A DNA stretch of 64,000 nucleotides, from contig NZ_QICI01000013.1 in NCBI RefSeq assembly GCF_004119445.1, positions 84,001 through 148,000 of the forward strand, written 5' to 3'. The position numbers and the translations under genes were made by a program. The notes below the pieces were generated by a model. It was not told the origin of the DNA, searched no databases, and saw only the letters and a program-made list of their open reading frames with translations. The stretch is from Chryseobacterium sp. CH21. Lineage in GTDB: Bacteria > Bacteroidota > Bacteroidia > Flavobacteriales > Weeksellaceae. This document shows, one piece after another, positions 44,029-53,838 of this stretch. Every line of letters begins with the position of its first letter. Position 1 is the first letter of the stretch.

Positions 44029-44412
44029 GTTGTACTTGTAACCTATCAACTGAACCTCACTATATGTGTTTGTGTTTTTTTAAAAAATTTGGTTTTTTAA
44101 GAAGCCTTGTTTAGGGGTTATTCATACACTTCTAATTTTTCATCAATTGTCTTTTTTCCATCATTTGCATTCTTATAACTATTGTTTATTATTTGAATAG
44201 CTATAATCATTATTTGTGTTTATATGAATTTATTTAATCAAAAACCATTATTTCTCATTGGCTTTTTCATTACTTAAATTTCACAGTACAAAGGAACAAC
44301 ATTCCGGAATAAAATCTTCTATAAACCCTATCGATACATCTCGATTCGAATATCGATATTTATCTATAAAAAATATTTTGATGATAAGAAGTGTGGAATT
44401 TTCTAAGAATTT
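44029..44412. other. Gap downstream of the response regulator
   Basis: About 380 A/T-rich bp. Plus-strand frames here are shadows. Apart from short A/T stems no ORF, tRNA or promoter-like motif was found. Confidence 0.4.
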
Positions 44413-45066
44413 CTATAGTTTATGGTGCGTTTTGACAAGTTCAATCAGCTCAACCATATTTTCTATCTTCAATTTTTCAAAGATATTTTTTTTGATTGTG
44501 CTTACTGTATTTTGTTTTATATTCAATGCATTTGAAATTTCCAGATTTCCGTACCCTTCAGCATACAGTTCTGCAATTTCTAATTCACGTTTGGTTAAAC
44601 TCATAAGAGGACTTATCAGGTTCGGGTTGTGAACCAGCTGTACTATAAGATTCCTTAACTGTTCAGAAAAATATTCTCCTTTCTCTATGAAAGTTGTGAT
44701 CGCATTTCTTACCTCATCCTCTTCGCTCAGCTTACTCAGGTAACCATCAGCCCCTGCTTTTACAAATTTAAGCCCGTGCAGTTCCTCTTCAAGTCCTGTA
44801 AAAACTAAAATTTTAATATCAGGATTTATCTTTTTCATATCAGGTAAAATATGCAGACTGTTTCCATCCGGAAAATGAGCATCAATGATAATCATCTCTA
44901 CCTTTTTTGATTCTACCAGCTCCAATACCAGATGTAAAGATGAAGTCTGATACACTATAGCCTCTGGTACAATATCGCTGATAACAATCTCCATCCCCTG
45001 ACGTACAATGCTGTGGTCATCTGCCAGCAGGAATGTGATTTCTTTATTTTGAATTGATGTTTCCAT
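44413..45066 (-). CDS. LuxR-type response regulator
   Basis: A 217-residue NarL-type regulator. The receiver domain is at about 9-125, with the phospho-acceptor Asp in EMIIIDAHFPDG and the switch Lys in GADGYLSKLSEEDE. The LuxR HTH is at about 150-210 (LTKRELEIAELYAEGYGNLEISNAL; NTVSTIKKNIFEKLKI). It is encoded 2 bp after the histidine kinase, so the two form a cotranscribed two-component system. Targets unknown. Confidence 0.9.
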   Translation of the reverse strand: METSIQNKEITFLLADDHSIVRQGMEIVISDIVPEAIVYQTSSLHLVLELVESKKVEMIIIDAHFPDGNSLHILPDMKKINPDIKILVFTGLEEELHGLKFVKAGADGYLSKLSEEDEVRNAITTFIEKGEYFSEQLRNLIVQLVHNPNLISPLMSLTKRELEIAELYAEGYGNLEISNALNIKQNTVSTIKKNIFEKLKIENMVELIELVKTHHKL

Positions 45067-45068
45067 TA

Positions 45069-46778
45069 TTACTTAATATTTAAATTAATCCTGAATGTCA
45101 CTTTGGTTCCTTTATGTAATTTGCTTTCAACCGATATATTACCATCAAAAAGCTCTACAATTTCTTTTACCAGATTAAGTCCAAGCCCGGCTCCCAGGTT
45201 ATCTACTTCATCAGACACCATTCCCTGATAATAAGGATCAAAAATTTTACCAAGATCTGATTCTGATATCCCTACTCCGGTATCTCCTACTGTTGTAATC
45301 AGGGAAATTTTATTTTCTCCCACTTGTTCCGTATTCATCACAAGATCAATCTGCCCGTTTTCTGTAAACTTATTGGCATTTCCCAGAATATTCATAAAGA
45401 TCTGATTGATTCTTATATTATCCGAATACACTTCCATATTCTCAGGAATTCTATCCGTTACCACAAATCTGTTGTTTCTTGTTTCCAGATAAGGAGTAAT
45501 AACTTTTACAATAGAACTGATCTCTTCTTTAAGATTAAAATTCGATTGTATAAGTTCTTTTTCAGCATTCTCATTTTTGGTGTATTCCAAAATCTGATTA
45601 GACTGAAGAAGCAAAGTACTGTTTGTAAATTTTATGGATTTCAGATAATCCTTTATTGTTTCATCTTTTGTTGTTCTGTGAATCTTATCTATAAAAATAT
45701 TGATAATTTTCAATGGAGACCTCAAATCATGGCTCAGCATTCCCAGGATTCTGTTTTTGAAATTAAGATTCTTTTTAATCTCTTTATTGGCTGCATTCAG
45801 TTTTTGTTCATAAACAAATGCCATTCTTGTAAAATACATGATCAGAATAGATACAATAAACATCAGAATCATGAGTCCCAATACCAAATTGGTCCTGATT
45901 CTATTATTATTGGAACTTTGCTCGTTGTATTCTTTTTCAAGCTCTTTTTTAAAGTCTTTTATTGCATTTTCGTATACCTCTATCAGCCCATTACTGTACA
46001 TCAATAGTTTACTGAAATTACTGTAAAACTGTAAATTCTTCTTTTGGTTTTGAGCTGCAAGCTGCTGCATTTTCTTTACTTCAGCAACATAGTGTTTATC
46101 CATAGATTTTATGGTGTTGTCCATCTTAGACTTTACCTGAGAAATATCTATGGTTTTATTGTTGGTCATCGTAATCACCGTACTTTCCTTCTGTACATCC
46201 ACTTTTCCCTTTACAGCATCTTTTAAACGTCCAAAAAAGCCTTTCTTTTTAACAGTATCAGCATAGGTACGGGTCTGAATCTTGAAATCTTCAAAATCAT
46301 TTTTATACTTTGCAGGTTCAAATGGCTTATCCTCAATATTCGAAGGCGGATTCAATGAATTTTTGTACACAGAATCTATTAGAGTTTCAAGTTTTGCGGT
46401 CTTCTGGGAATTCTGACGATGAGCTTCCAAACTTTTTTTCAGTTTCGGACTTGTTTTTTCATATTCTCCAATCTTATCAAAATTGGTTTTAAGTTTTCTC
46501 AACGACTGAAAATAGAGCTGCAGATCATTATTATCCTGAGTAGCCATATATTTTTGCAAATGATCCTGCGCTGCCATAAAATCCTTCCTCGAATTATCCG
46601 TCAACCCTCCCAGTGCACGGCTTTCTTCCAGCTGATCCTTAATAAATTTCAGCTTTTTCCCATTCACAAATTCGTTATAAAAAAATATGGCAATGATAAC
46701 CTGTATTAATAAAATACAAAGGATCATTGAATAATGAACAACTTTTCTCAATTTAAAATTTAAGAATTTATTTTTCAT
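45069..46778 (-). CDS. Membrane sensor histidine kinase
   Basis: A 569-residue kinase. A first membrane segment (VVHYSMILCILLIQVIIAIFF) and a second (LVLGLMILMFIVSILIMYF) enclose an extracytoplasmic, coiled-coil-rich sensor of about 250 residues. Then comes a dimerisation/H-box (LGMLSHDLRSPLKI, His near residue 350), N-box (NQIFMNILGNANKFTENG) and G-boxes (DTGVGISESDLGKIF; GAGLGLNLVKEIVEL). It would phosphorylate the LuxR-type regulator encoded 2 bp downstream. The signal is unknown; the sensor has no recognised domain. Confidence 0.9.
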   Translation of the reverse strand: MKNKFLNFKLRKVVHYSMILCILLIQVIIAIFFYNEFVNGKKLKFIKDQLEESRALGGLTDNSRKDFMAAQDHLQKYMATQDNNDLQLYFQSLRKLKTNFDKIGEYEKTSPKLKKSLEAHRQNSQKTAKLETLIDSVYKNSLNPPSNIEDKPFEPAKYKNDFEDFKIQTRTYADTVKKKGFFGRLKDAVKGKVDVQKESTVITMTNNKTIDISQVKSKMDNTIKSMDKHYVAEVKKMQQLAAQNQKKNLQFYSNFSKLLMYSNGLIEVYENAIKDFKKELEKEYNEQSSNNNRIRTNLVLGLMILMFIVSILIMYFTRMAFVYEQKLNAANKEIKKNLNFKNRILGMLSHDLRSPLKIINIFIDKIHRTTKDETIKDYLKSIKFTNSTLLLQSNQILEYTKNENAEKELIQSNFNLKEEISSIVKVITPYLETRNNRFVVTDRIPENMEVYSDNIRINQIFMNILGNANKFTENGQIDLVMNTEQVGENKISLITTVGDTGVGISESDLGKIFDPYYQGMVSDEVDNLGAGLGLNLVKEIVELFDGNISVESKLHKGTKVTFRINLNIK

Positions 46779-47455
46779 ATCTGTTTATCAGTTAAATTAA
46801 TTCTTAGACCTCATTCGTCTATTTGATATTAATTTTCAACAATATACCATTATTTTCAATTATTCTGCAATAGCTAAATAACATCCAATTTGCAAAGTTA
46901 AAGTAATTTTTGTCTTCTTAGAATAATGAATATTTGATAAAACCAACAAATATTAATTCTATTTTATATTAAAATGCGCTGTAAACATTAAGTTTTCTTT
47001 ACGTAAACTCATTTTCTTAGATCAAGTGCAAAAAGTTGAAGCTCAGCAAAATATTATTTTTCTTTTTATTATTTGACAATTAGTAAATAATTATTCAAAA
47101 ATGGTCTCAGAAGATCATCAGAGACTATTTCTTCCATCTACCACATTTATGACTGAAACTCTTATCTGCAGGAGACTTATCGGCAATTCCGTATTTCTAC
47201 TCAATACCACAATTGGTTATTTACACTCTAAGAACATATACCCTCTTCTTTGTTACTTTGAAATGCTTATAAATAGTTACAAATACAAAGATATTCATAT
47301 GTACCGGCAGATTCATTTCTATACTTAATCTTTCGTATGGATTGTAAAGCTCAGAGATTATTGAAGATCTGAAATGAAGGCATACTCCTTCATTTTGCTG
47401 TCTTTACTTTTTCTGCATCTCTTCAATACGATTATAAAAATAAAACAAATAACCT
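46779..47455. other. Long gap upstream of the two-component system and amine oxidases
   Basis: A 677-bp gap. TAACTTTG on the minus strand (46900-46893) is a possible -7 element for the histidine kinase. A 75-codon plus frame at 47101-47328 is unsupported. AAATGAAGG and CCTTCATTT (about 47373-47397) form a short hairpin with a T-rich end, 60 bp before the flavoprotein gene. Otherwise nothing seen. Confidence 0.4.
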
Positions 47456-48643
47456 ATGATTACAGAAAACTACGACGTAATCGTCATTGGCGGAGGAGCA
47501 ATAGGCCTGGCGACGGCTTATCATCTTGGTCAGCGCAAGGCTAAAACACTGGTACTGGAACAATATACCTTTGTCAATCAGTTGGGCAGTTCCGCAGGAG
47601 TATCACGTCAATTCCGGATTCCCTATCCAGATGAATACATGGTACAAATGGCGTTGGATGCACAGCCATATTGGGATGAACTACAAAAAAAGACAGATAC
47701 CCAATTGCTTGATAAAGTAGGAACACTCTGGTTTGGAGATCCTGAAGTACATTCTACTGAAGGAAATATTGCTGAAGCAGAAAAAGCTTTAAAAGCCTTA
47801 GGCGTTCCTTATACAACCTTAACTTCAAAAGAAATTGAAGAGCAGCATCATTTCAAAAACCTTCCGGATAATTATACAGGTCTGTTTCAGCCTGATGGTG
47901 CCAGCATTAACTTTAAGGCAACTATTGAAACGCTTTTAGAACTGTGTAAACAGGAGGAAACCGTTGAGCTCAGAGAAGATTCTCCGGTATTGGAAATCAA
48001 ACAAAAAGGTGAACTTTTTGAGCTTACCACTCCCAATGGGGTTTATATTGCCAAAAAACTGGCTATTATTCCGGGGCCTTACATCAACAGTGTTATCAAT
48101 CTTCTTGATTTTAAAATAGAAGCCACTTACTGGAATATGTCTTCTGCTTATTTTAAAAAGACAGATCCTGCGATACAATATCCAACCTGGTTTGTATTCC
48201 AGAATGCATCAGGAGAAAACGGCAACCAATTTTATGGCTTCCCTTCTGTTGACTGGGATCATCCGGAATACATCCGTGTGGCACCAGATTTTGTTATCAA
48301 ACCTTTGGAAGAGCCAAACGACAGAACTTTGATTCCCAACCCTCAGGAACTGGCTTACACTTCCGAATGGATAGAAAAACATATGACCGGCCTTAGCATC
48401 ATCCCGGAATATACCTCCACATGTCTTATCGCTCTGAGCAAGATCCCCAATAAAGAATTGCTGATCGATTTTGCTCCATCTTATGTTCCCAATCATAAAA
48501 ACATTGTGGTGTATGCTACAGGATGGGCAGCGAAATTCACTCCATTTTTAGGAAAAATCATGTCTGATCTTGCATTGGATGGACATACTGATTTTGACAT
48601 TACCCCTTTCCGATTAGGATATAAATATTTCTTAGCACTTTAA
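47456..48643 (+). CDS. FAD-dependent oxidoreductase, sarcosine oxidase/N-methyltryptophan oxidase-like
   Basis: A 395-residue DAO-family flavoprotein with N-terminal GxGxxG (VIGGGAIGLATAYHLGQRKAKTLVLEQ) and the sarcosine/N-methyl-amino-acid oxidase pattern (SAGVSRQFRIPYPDEYMV). A Cys that could hold FAD covalently, as in SolA/sarcosine oxidase, is present late (STCLIALSKIPNKELL). Reaction: oxidation of secondary amines or N-methyl amino acids, releasing formaldehyde and peroxide. It is 12 bp upstream of a second flavin amine oxidase, so they probably act in one pathway. Confidence 0.8.
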   Translation: MITENYDVIVIGGGAIGLATAYHLGQRKAKTLVLEQYTFVNQLGSSAGVSRQFRIPYPDEYMVQMALDAQPYWDELQKKTDTQLLDKVGTLWFGDPEVHSTEGNIAEAEKALKALGVPYTTLTSKEIEEQHHFKNLPDNYTGLFQPDGASINFKATIETLLELCKQEETVELREDSPVLEIKQKGELFELTTPNGVYIAKKLAIIPGPYINSVINLLDFKIEATYWNMSSAYFKKTDPAIQYPTWFVFQNASGENGNQFYGFPSVDWDHPEYIRVAPDFVIKPLEEPNDRTLIPNPQELAYTSEWIEKHMTGLSIIPEYTSTCLIALSKIPNKELLIDFAPSYVPNHKNIVVYATGWAAKFTPFLGKIMSDLALDGHTDFDITPFRLGYKYFLAL

Positions 48644-48655
48644 AATTATAAAACC

Positions 48656-50428
48656 ATGAATCAAGAAAACGTGAACAAAGATACCCCTATGTATCCGGGG
48701 ATGCAGCCAGATCTGAAAACTGAAGTAGCCATTATAGGTGCCGGAACTTCCGGATTATACACTGCTTTCCGCTTGGTAACTGCTAATAAATATAAAGGTC
48801 ATGAAGTTCAGATCTTTGATATGAGCAACAAATTAGGCGGAAGACTTGAATCCGTAATCATGCCTGGAATGAATTTCTGGGGTGAACTCGGAGGTATGCG
48901 TTACCTGACTTCTCAGGAAATTGTAACCACTCTGATAGAAGGTTACCCGCTAAAAGAAAAAGACCTGAACAAAAGAACACCTGTATTAAAGGATAAAATG
49001 ACTCCTGTTGAGTTCCCTATGGGTGAACCGGAAAAACTATTCATGTACATCAGAAAAGAACGTTTCAAACAAAATGCATGGACGGAAGAGCAAAAACAAG
49101 GCAATAAACTGATCACCCGCTATTTTCTGAATGAAAATGATGAAGGTTTCAGTTCTGATCAGTTATTCAATAAAATTATCTATAATGTTTTAATGTCAGA
49201 TCCTTGGGTAGCTGCTACCTATAAAGATCTCATTATTGCAGATCCTAACGGCTATGATTATACATTCAAACTGACCAGCAGAGATTGGGATGCTATAAAG
49301 CCGAGAATGGTTTACAATTTCCCTGGTTCTCCTTATGACAAGCGTCTGGTAAACGATATCGGTTTCTGGAACTTAATCAAAGACCAGGTTTCTCAGGAAG
49401 GTTATGAGTTTTTAGCGAATGCCGGAGGGTATTATTCCAATACCATCAACTGGAATTCTGCAGAAGCATTTCCTTATATGGTAGGAGATTTTTCTGCTGA
49501 TACTACCTACAAAACAATTCAAGAGGGTTATGACAGCATCGCTTATGCAGTTGCCAACACTTATATGGAATATGATGGAGCACGTATTTGGTCTGAAAAC
49601 AAGTTGATTACTTTCACTAAAGATCATCATTTAATTGCCACTCATAAATACGAGCTTACTTTCCTAAACATCCAAAGCAACACGACATGGAAAGTATACG
49701 CCAATTCAATCGTATTGGGCATGCCAAGAAAATCATTGGAACTTCTGGATCAGAATAACTTCTTTTTCGATGCCAACAGACATCAGGAACTGAACAAAAA
49801 TATCCGTTCTATCATTATGGAGCCCGCATTTAAAATATTAATGGGATTCGAAGGACCGTGGTGGAGAGAGATGGGAATTGATTCCGGGCACTCTATTACA
49901 GATTTACCGATGAGACAGTGTTATTATTTCGGTACTGATAATGAGACCAAAAACTCAATGTTATTGGGAAGCTACGGTGATATGGAAACAGAAACATTCT
50001 GGAAAGCCCTTTCTGATGACAAAGTTCTGTTTAAAGTAAGAGCTGCGAGATCTGCATCCCTTGAAGAGCTCCATAAGTTTGATGACGTTCAGGCCACTCA
50101 GTTTATGGTGAATGAATTGATGAATCAGCTGAAAGAATTACATGGTGTAGATATTCCTGAACCTTATGTAACGTATTTCAGAGACTGGACAGATGACCCG
50201 TACGGTGCAGGATATCACGCATGGAAAGCAGGTTTTTCCGTAAAAGATGTGATGCCTTATATGAGAAAACCGTTAATGGATGAGCATATTCATATTATTG
50301 GTGAAGCGTATTCTGATCAACAGGGCTGGGTAGAAGGTGCTTTCTGTGAAGCTGAAAAAATGCTTCAGACCCATTTTAAATTAGACTGGCCATACTGGTT
50401 AGATCCTGAATATTATTTAGGATGGTAG
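48656..50428 (+). CDS. Flavin monoamine oxidase/L-amino acid oxidase family protein
   Basis: A 590-residue FAD protein with the dinucleotide motif AIIGAGTSGLYTAFRL (near residue 25), GGRLES and the GELGGMRYL stretch of L-amino-acid/amine oxidases. The C-terminal FAD closing motif is HIIGEAYSDQQGWVEGAFCEAEKML. It oxidises a primary amine or amino acid to an imine with peroxide as by-product; the substrate is unknown. No signal peptide is seen. Cotranscribed with the sarcosine-oxidase-like gene. Confidence 0.8.
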   Translation: MNQENVNKDTPMYPGMQPDLKTEVAIIGAGTSGLYTAFRLVTANKYKGHEVQIFDMSNKLGGRLESVIMPGMNFWGELGGMRYLTSQEIVTTLIEGYPLKEKDLNKRTPVLKDKMTPVEFPMGEPEKLFMYIRKERFKQNAWTEEQKQGNKLITRYFLNENDEGFSSDQLFNKIIYNVLMSDPWVAATYKDLIIADPNGYDYTFKLTSRDWDAIKPRMVYNFPGSPYDKRLVNDIGFWNLIKDQVSQEGYEFLANAGGYYSNTINWNSAEAFPYMVGDFSADTTYKTIQEGYDSIAYAVANTYMEYDGARIWSENKLITFTKDHHLIATHKYELTFLNIQSNTTWKVYANSIVLGMPRKSLELLDQNNFFFDANRHQELNKNIRSIIMEPAFKILMGFEGPWWREMGIDSGHSITDLPMRQCYYFGTDNETKNSMLLGSYGDMETETFWKALSDDKVLFKVRAARSASLEELHKFDDVQATQFMVNELMNQLKELHGVDIPEPYVTYFRDWTDDPYGAGYHAWKAGFSVKDVMPYMRKPLMDEHIHIIGEAYSDQQGWVEGAFCEAEKMLQTHFKLDWPYWLDPEYYLGW

Positions 50429-50461
50429 CCACGTATCAATAGTAAGATGATGTATACAGGT

Positions 50462-50490
50462 AAAGCTCCGGAATAATCCGGAGCTTTTAT
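50462..50490 (+). terminator. Terminator of the amine oxidase operon
   Basis: AAAGCTCCGG (50462-50471) and CCGGAGCTTT (50478-50487) form a 10-bp perfect stem with a 6-base loop and a T-rich tail. Confidence 0.8.
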
Positions 50491-50564
50491 TATTTTTAAT
50501 AATTTTCTGAAATTCAATTTATGATTAGTTCAGTTTCTGATAACCATATTAATTATTAATCCAT

Positions 50565-50700
50565 CTACTTTTTAATTGTTAGTTCTGGGTAAGAAACAGA
50601 ATATGTATTAACAAAATAAAAAACACCATTATATTCTAATTCCATATCACCATCATTAGTATTTTCTATTTTTCTAATGGAATCCTGAAGCTATATTTTC
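50565..50700 (-). pseudogene. Possible decayed gene end
   Basis: On the minus strand a reading frame ending at 50565 encodes MELEYNGVFYFVNTYSVSYP and ends LTIKK. It has protein-like composition, but no ATG-led complete gene precedes it and an upstream TAG interrupts the frame. It may be the 3' end of a lost gene between the amine oxidases and the vWA gene. Confidence 0.3.
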
Positions 50701-50801
50701 CTAACTTCTCAGATTGAAACGAAATAAAGAATACATCAGATAATGTATGAGGTTATCTGAAATATTCAAAAGCCAATAACAGCAAAACAGCTTATCATCT
50801 T

Positions 50802-51941
50802 ATGACAGATAAAAATTTTAATCCTCAGAAAGGATTTATATTCAGTAAGCATGTGCCGGAAGAATTATCTCATTTTGACCGGATCTTTGATGTTTTCAAA
50901 GATTTGCTTACCCACACCTCAGGAGATCTTGAGGAAGCCTTCGAGTGGCTTGATATGCTGGATAAGGAATATGATATCTTCAGTGATGAATATACCCTTC
51001 AGGATTTTGAAGAAGACTTGAAAAAAAGAGGTTATATTAAAGAAGAGGATCCCGAAGAAGGCAATACGGGAAGTGGAAAAGGTAAAAATATATTGACTCC
51101 CAAACTGGAGGCTGCTCTTCGTGAATATGCTTTGGACCAGATTTTTGGCAAATTGAAGAAAAATGGAGCAGGAAATCATCGTACCAACAAAACAGGAATT
51201 GGGGATGAAAGAGATGGCGAAAACCGTTCTTTCCAATATGGAGATGATCTTGCAGCCGTAAACATGACGGAAAGTTTGAAGAATGCACAGATCAACAACG
51301 GAATTTCAGACTTGCGCTTAACAGAAGAAGACCTCATTGTAGAGGAAACCAAACATAAGGCACAGATGAGTACCGTTCTGATGATTGACATCAGCCACTC
51401 CATGATCCTATACGGTGAAGATCGTATTACACCGGCCAAAAAAGTAGCTATGGCACTCGTGGAGTTGATTAAAAGAAAATATCCCAAAGATTCTATTGAC
51501 ATTATTGTTTTCGGAAACGAAGCGTGGCCTATCAAAATCAAAGACCTTCCCTATTTAAAAGTTGGTCCTTATCACACCAATACTGTAGCAGGACTTGAGC
51601 TCGCCATGGATATTCTCCGCAGAAAAAGAAATACCAATAAGCAGATTTTCATGATTACAGACGGAAAACCGAGCTGTATTCAGTTACCCAGCGGAGAATT
51701 TTATATGAACAGTTTCGGGTTGGATGAGAAAATTGTTAATCAATGTCTCAACAGAGCAGCACAGGCCAGAAAACTGAAAATCCCGATCACCACATTTATG
51801 ATTGCACAGGATCCTTACCTGCGTCAGTTTATAGAAGAATTTACAGCTCAGAATAAAGGAAAAGCTTTTCTGACAGGACTTTCAGGTTTAGGGCAAATGA
51901 TTTTTGAAGATTACGAAAAAAACAGAATAAGAAGAATATAA
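50802..51941 (+). CDS. von Willebrand factor A domain protein paired with a MoxR ATPase
   Basis: A 379-residue protein. The N-terminal ~150 residues are charged and family-specific (FDRIFDVFKDLLTHTSGDLEEA). The vWA domain (about 190-375) has the MIDAS motif D-x-S-x-S in LMIDISHSMILYG, a Thr-containing loop (YHTNTVAGLELA), and Asp in FMITDGKPS. vWA/MoxR pairs act as chaperone-like machines that insert metals or assemble enzyme complexes. The ATPase partner is encoded 68 bp downstream. Client unknown. Confidence 0.82.
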   Translation: MTDKNFNPQKGFIFSKHVPEELSHFDRIFDVFKDLLTHTSGDLEEAFEWLDMLDKEYDIFSDEYTLQDFEEDLKKRGYIKEEDPEEGNTGSGKGKNILTPKLEAALREYALDQIFGKLKKNGAGNHRTNKTGIGDERDGENRSFQYGDDLAAVNMTESLKNAQINNGISDLRLTEEDLIVEETKHKAQMSTVLMIDISHSMILYGEDRITPAKKVAMALVELIKRKYPKDSIDIIVFGNEAWPIKIKDLPYLKVGPYHTNTVAGLELAMDILRRKRNTNKQIFMITDGKPSCIQLPSGEFYMNSFGLDEKIVNQCLNRAAQARKLKIPITTFMIAQDPYLRQFIEEFTAQNKGKAFLTGLSGLGQMIFEDYEKNRIRRI

Positions 51942-52009
51942 AAGTCATATTTCAGACTTTAAACCATTCAAAATTAAAAATCTTACCAGATAATTAGTAT
52001 TACAAGAAA

Positions 52010-53464
52010 ATGAAAAACGATATTACATTCAAAGAATTAAAAAACTCCGGTTATACCCATAAAACGATTAATGAGGAAATCCAGGCGAACTTAATTGCAA
52101 GGATCAAAGCTAAAGAACCTGTATTTGAAGGACTTTGGGGCTATGAAGACACCGTTGTACCCCAATTAAAGAAAGCGATTCTTGCAGGTCATCATATCAA
52201 TCTGCTGGGCTTGCGTGGTCAGGCAAAAACCAGAATTGCAAGAAGTATGGTTAATCTGCTTGACGAATATATGCCTATTGTAAAAGGTTCCGAGATCAAC
52301 GACAGCCCATTCCACCCTATTTCAAAATTTGCAAAAGATCTTCTTGCAGAAATGGGTGATGAAACTCCTATTTCGTGGGTACACCGTTCTCACCGTTTTT
52401 ATGAAAAACTGGCTACTCCGGATGTGAATGTGGCTGATTTGATCGGTGATATAGACCCTATCAAAGCGGCAACCTTAAAACTCCCTTATTCGGATGAGCG
52501 GGTTTTACATTACGGGATGATTCCCCGTGCCAACCGTTCTATTTTTGTTTTAAATGAATTACCGGATCTGCAGGCAAGAATTCAGGTTTCTCTGTTTAAT
52601 ATTTTACAGGAAGGAGATATTCAGATCCGTGGATTTCAACTGAGAATGCCACTTGACATTCAGTTTGTGTTCACTGCCAATCCTGAAGATTATACCAACA
52701 GAGGAAGTATTGTAACCCCGCTTAAAGACAGAATCGGTTCACAGATTTTCACCCATTATCCAAAAACCATTGCCCTTGCAAGACAGATTACGGAGCAGGA
52801 AGCATTGATTTCTCCTGAAGATAAAGCACAGATCCAGATTCCTGATCTGGCAAAAGATCTCTTGGAAGAAGTAGCTTTTGCAGCCCGTGTCAGCGAATAT
52901 GTAGATGCGAAAAGCGGTGTGAGTGCCCGTTTGACCATCAGTGCTATGGAAAACTTAATGGCAGCAGCAAAATTACGATTGATTGAGTCTGATACAGAGA
53001 AAACCACTATCCGTCTGCTTGATTTCATGTCAATTATTCCTTCCATCACGGGTAAAATTGAACTGGTGTACGAAGGAGAACAGGAAGGTGCAGATTACGT
53101 AGCTAAAATCTTAATTGACAAAGCGGTAATGACCCAGTTTGAAAGTATTTTTCCACGCATTTCCAAACTGGAAAAAGAAGGAATAAAAACCCCTTACACC
53201 GATCTGATCAGATGGTTCAATAAAAATCATCTTGAGCTTAATTATAATGATACAGATGAAGAATTCTACGCTAAACTGGATAAGATAGCCCCTCTGACAA
53301 CTGTAGTGGAAGAAAACGCTTCCGAATTCAGTCCTGAGGACCAGAATTTCTGTAAAGAATTAATTCTATGGGCATTAACAATCAGTAATAAAATCGATAA
53401 ATCTGAAAATCAGAATGCCTTTACTTTTGATTCACCAGGTATTGGTCAGTTTTTACGTAACTAA
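52010..53464 (+). CDS. MoxR-type AAA+ ATPase (magnesium-chelatase-like)
   Basis: A 484-residue AAA+ ATPase. Walker A is GLRGQAKTRIAR near residue 63, Walker B is IFVLNELPDL near 178, sensor 1 is FVFTANPEDYTNRGS, and the Arg finger region is SIVTPLKDRIGSQI. The order and the helix insertion fit the ChlI/MoxR clade. ATP hydrolysis probably works through the vWA protein (50802) to remodel a client enzyme. A 13-bp stem terminator follows. Other annotation names (sigma-54-interacting, Mg-chelatase) reflect family similarity only. Confidence 0.85.
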   Translation: MKNDITFKELKNSGYTHKTINEEIQANLIARIKAKEPVFEGLWGYEDTVVPQLKKAILAGHHINLLGLRGQAKTRIARSMVNLLDEYMPIVKGSEINDSPFHPISKFAKDLLAEMGDETPISWVHRSHRFYEKLATPDVNVADLIGDIDPIKAATLKLPYSDERVLHYGMIPRANRSIFVLNELPDLQARIQVSLFNILQEGDIQIRGFQLRMPLDIQFVFTANPEDYTNRGSIVTPLKDRIGSQIFTHYPKTIALARQITEQEALISPEDKAQIQIPDLAKDLLEEVAFAARVSEYVDAKSGVSARLTISAMENLMAAAKLRLIESDTEKTTIRLLDFMSIIPSITGKIELVYEGEQEGADYVAKILIDKAVMTQFESIFPRISKLEKEGIKTPYTDLIRWFNKNHLELNYNDTDEEFYAKLDKIAPLTTVVEENASEFSPEDQNFCKELILWALTISNKIDKSENQNAFTFDSPGIGQFLRN

Positions 53465-53490
53465 CCTTTACAGTGATCATAAATAAAAAC

Positions 53491-53530
53491 GACCCTTGTC
53501 AAGATTTAAAACCTTGACAAGGGTCATTCT
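53491..53530 (+). terminator. Terminator of the vWA-MoxR genes
   Basis: GACCCTTGTCAAG (53491-53503) and CTTGACAAGGGTC (53513-53525) form a 13-bp perfect stem with a 9-base loop, followed by ATTCTTTTATTT. Confidence 0.8.
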
Positions 53531-53582
53531 TTTATTTGGAACTTTATTTTACCTAATTTGTTTTGGAAAAATTTCAATATTT

Positions 53583-53791
53583 ATGGAGGACAACCTGAAT
53601 TGTATTTACAGAGTTATTAATTTCATGGAAAAAATTACAATCATCCCGTTTCGGTAAAGGAGCTGGAAGATATGTCCCATTCTTCTTACCGGAATATTCA
53701 GCATCTCTTTAAGTAAAGCTGTAGAGAAATAATAGATCCTTTCCAGCAAAAGTTAAAAGTAGAAAATGCCTGTCGCCAAAAAATAGCGTAA
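53583..53791 (+). pseudogene. AraC-type HTH remnant
   Basis: Reading MEDNLNCIYRVINFMEK, then after one frame change HPVSVKELEDMSHSSYRNIQ and HLFK-stop-SCREIIDPFQQ, it matches the N-terminal half of an AraC HTH (first helix-turn-helix). It lacks the second HTH and has one frameshift plus one in-frame stop. It is a true decayed gene and not only a miscall. It lies between the MoxR terminator and the phosphodiesterase gene, whose -7 element overlaps its end. Confidence 0.6.
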
Positions 53792-53796
53792 ATTTG
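53789..53796 (+). promoter_or_regulatory. -7 element of the phosphodiesterase gene
   Basis: TAAATTTG matches TAnnTTTG and is 42 bp upstream of the start at 53839. No TTG lies at the usual spacing. Confidence 0.4.
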
Positions 53797-53838
53797 CTCT
53801 GTCCATCTTGAAAAGGATGGTTTTCTATTATAAGTATT

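Noticed and set aside
47101..47328. 75-codon plus-strand frame in the gap before the amine oxidases
   Set aside because: No recognisable features and A/T-rich composition.
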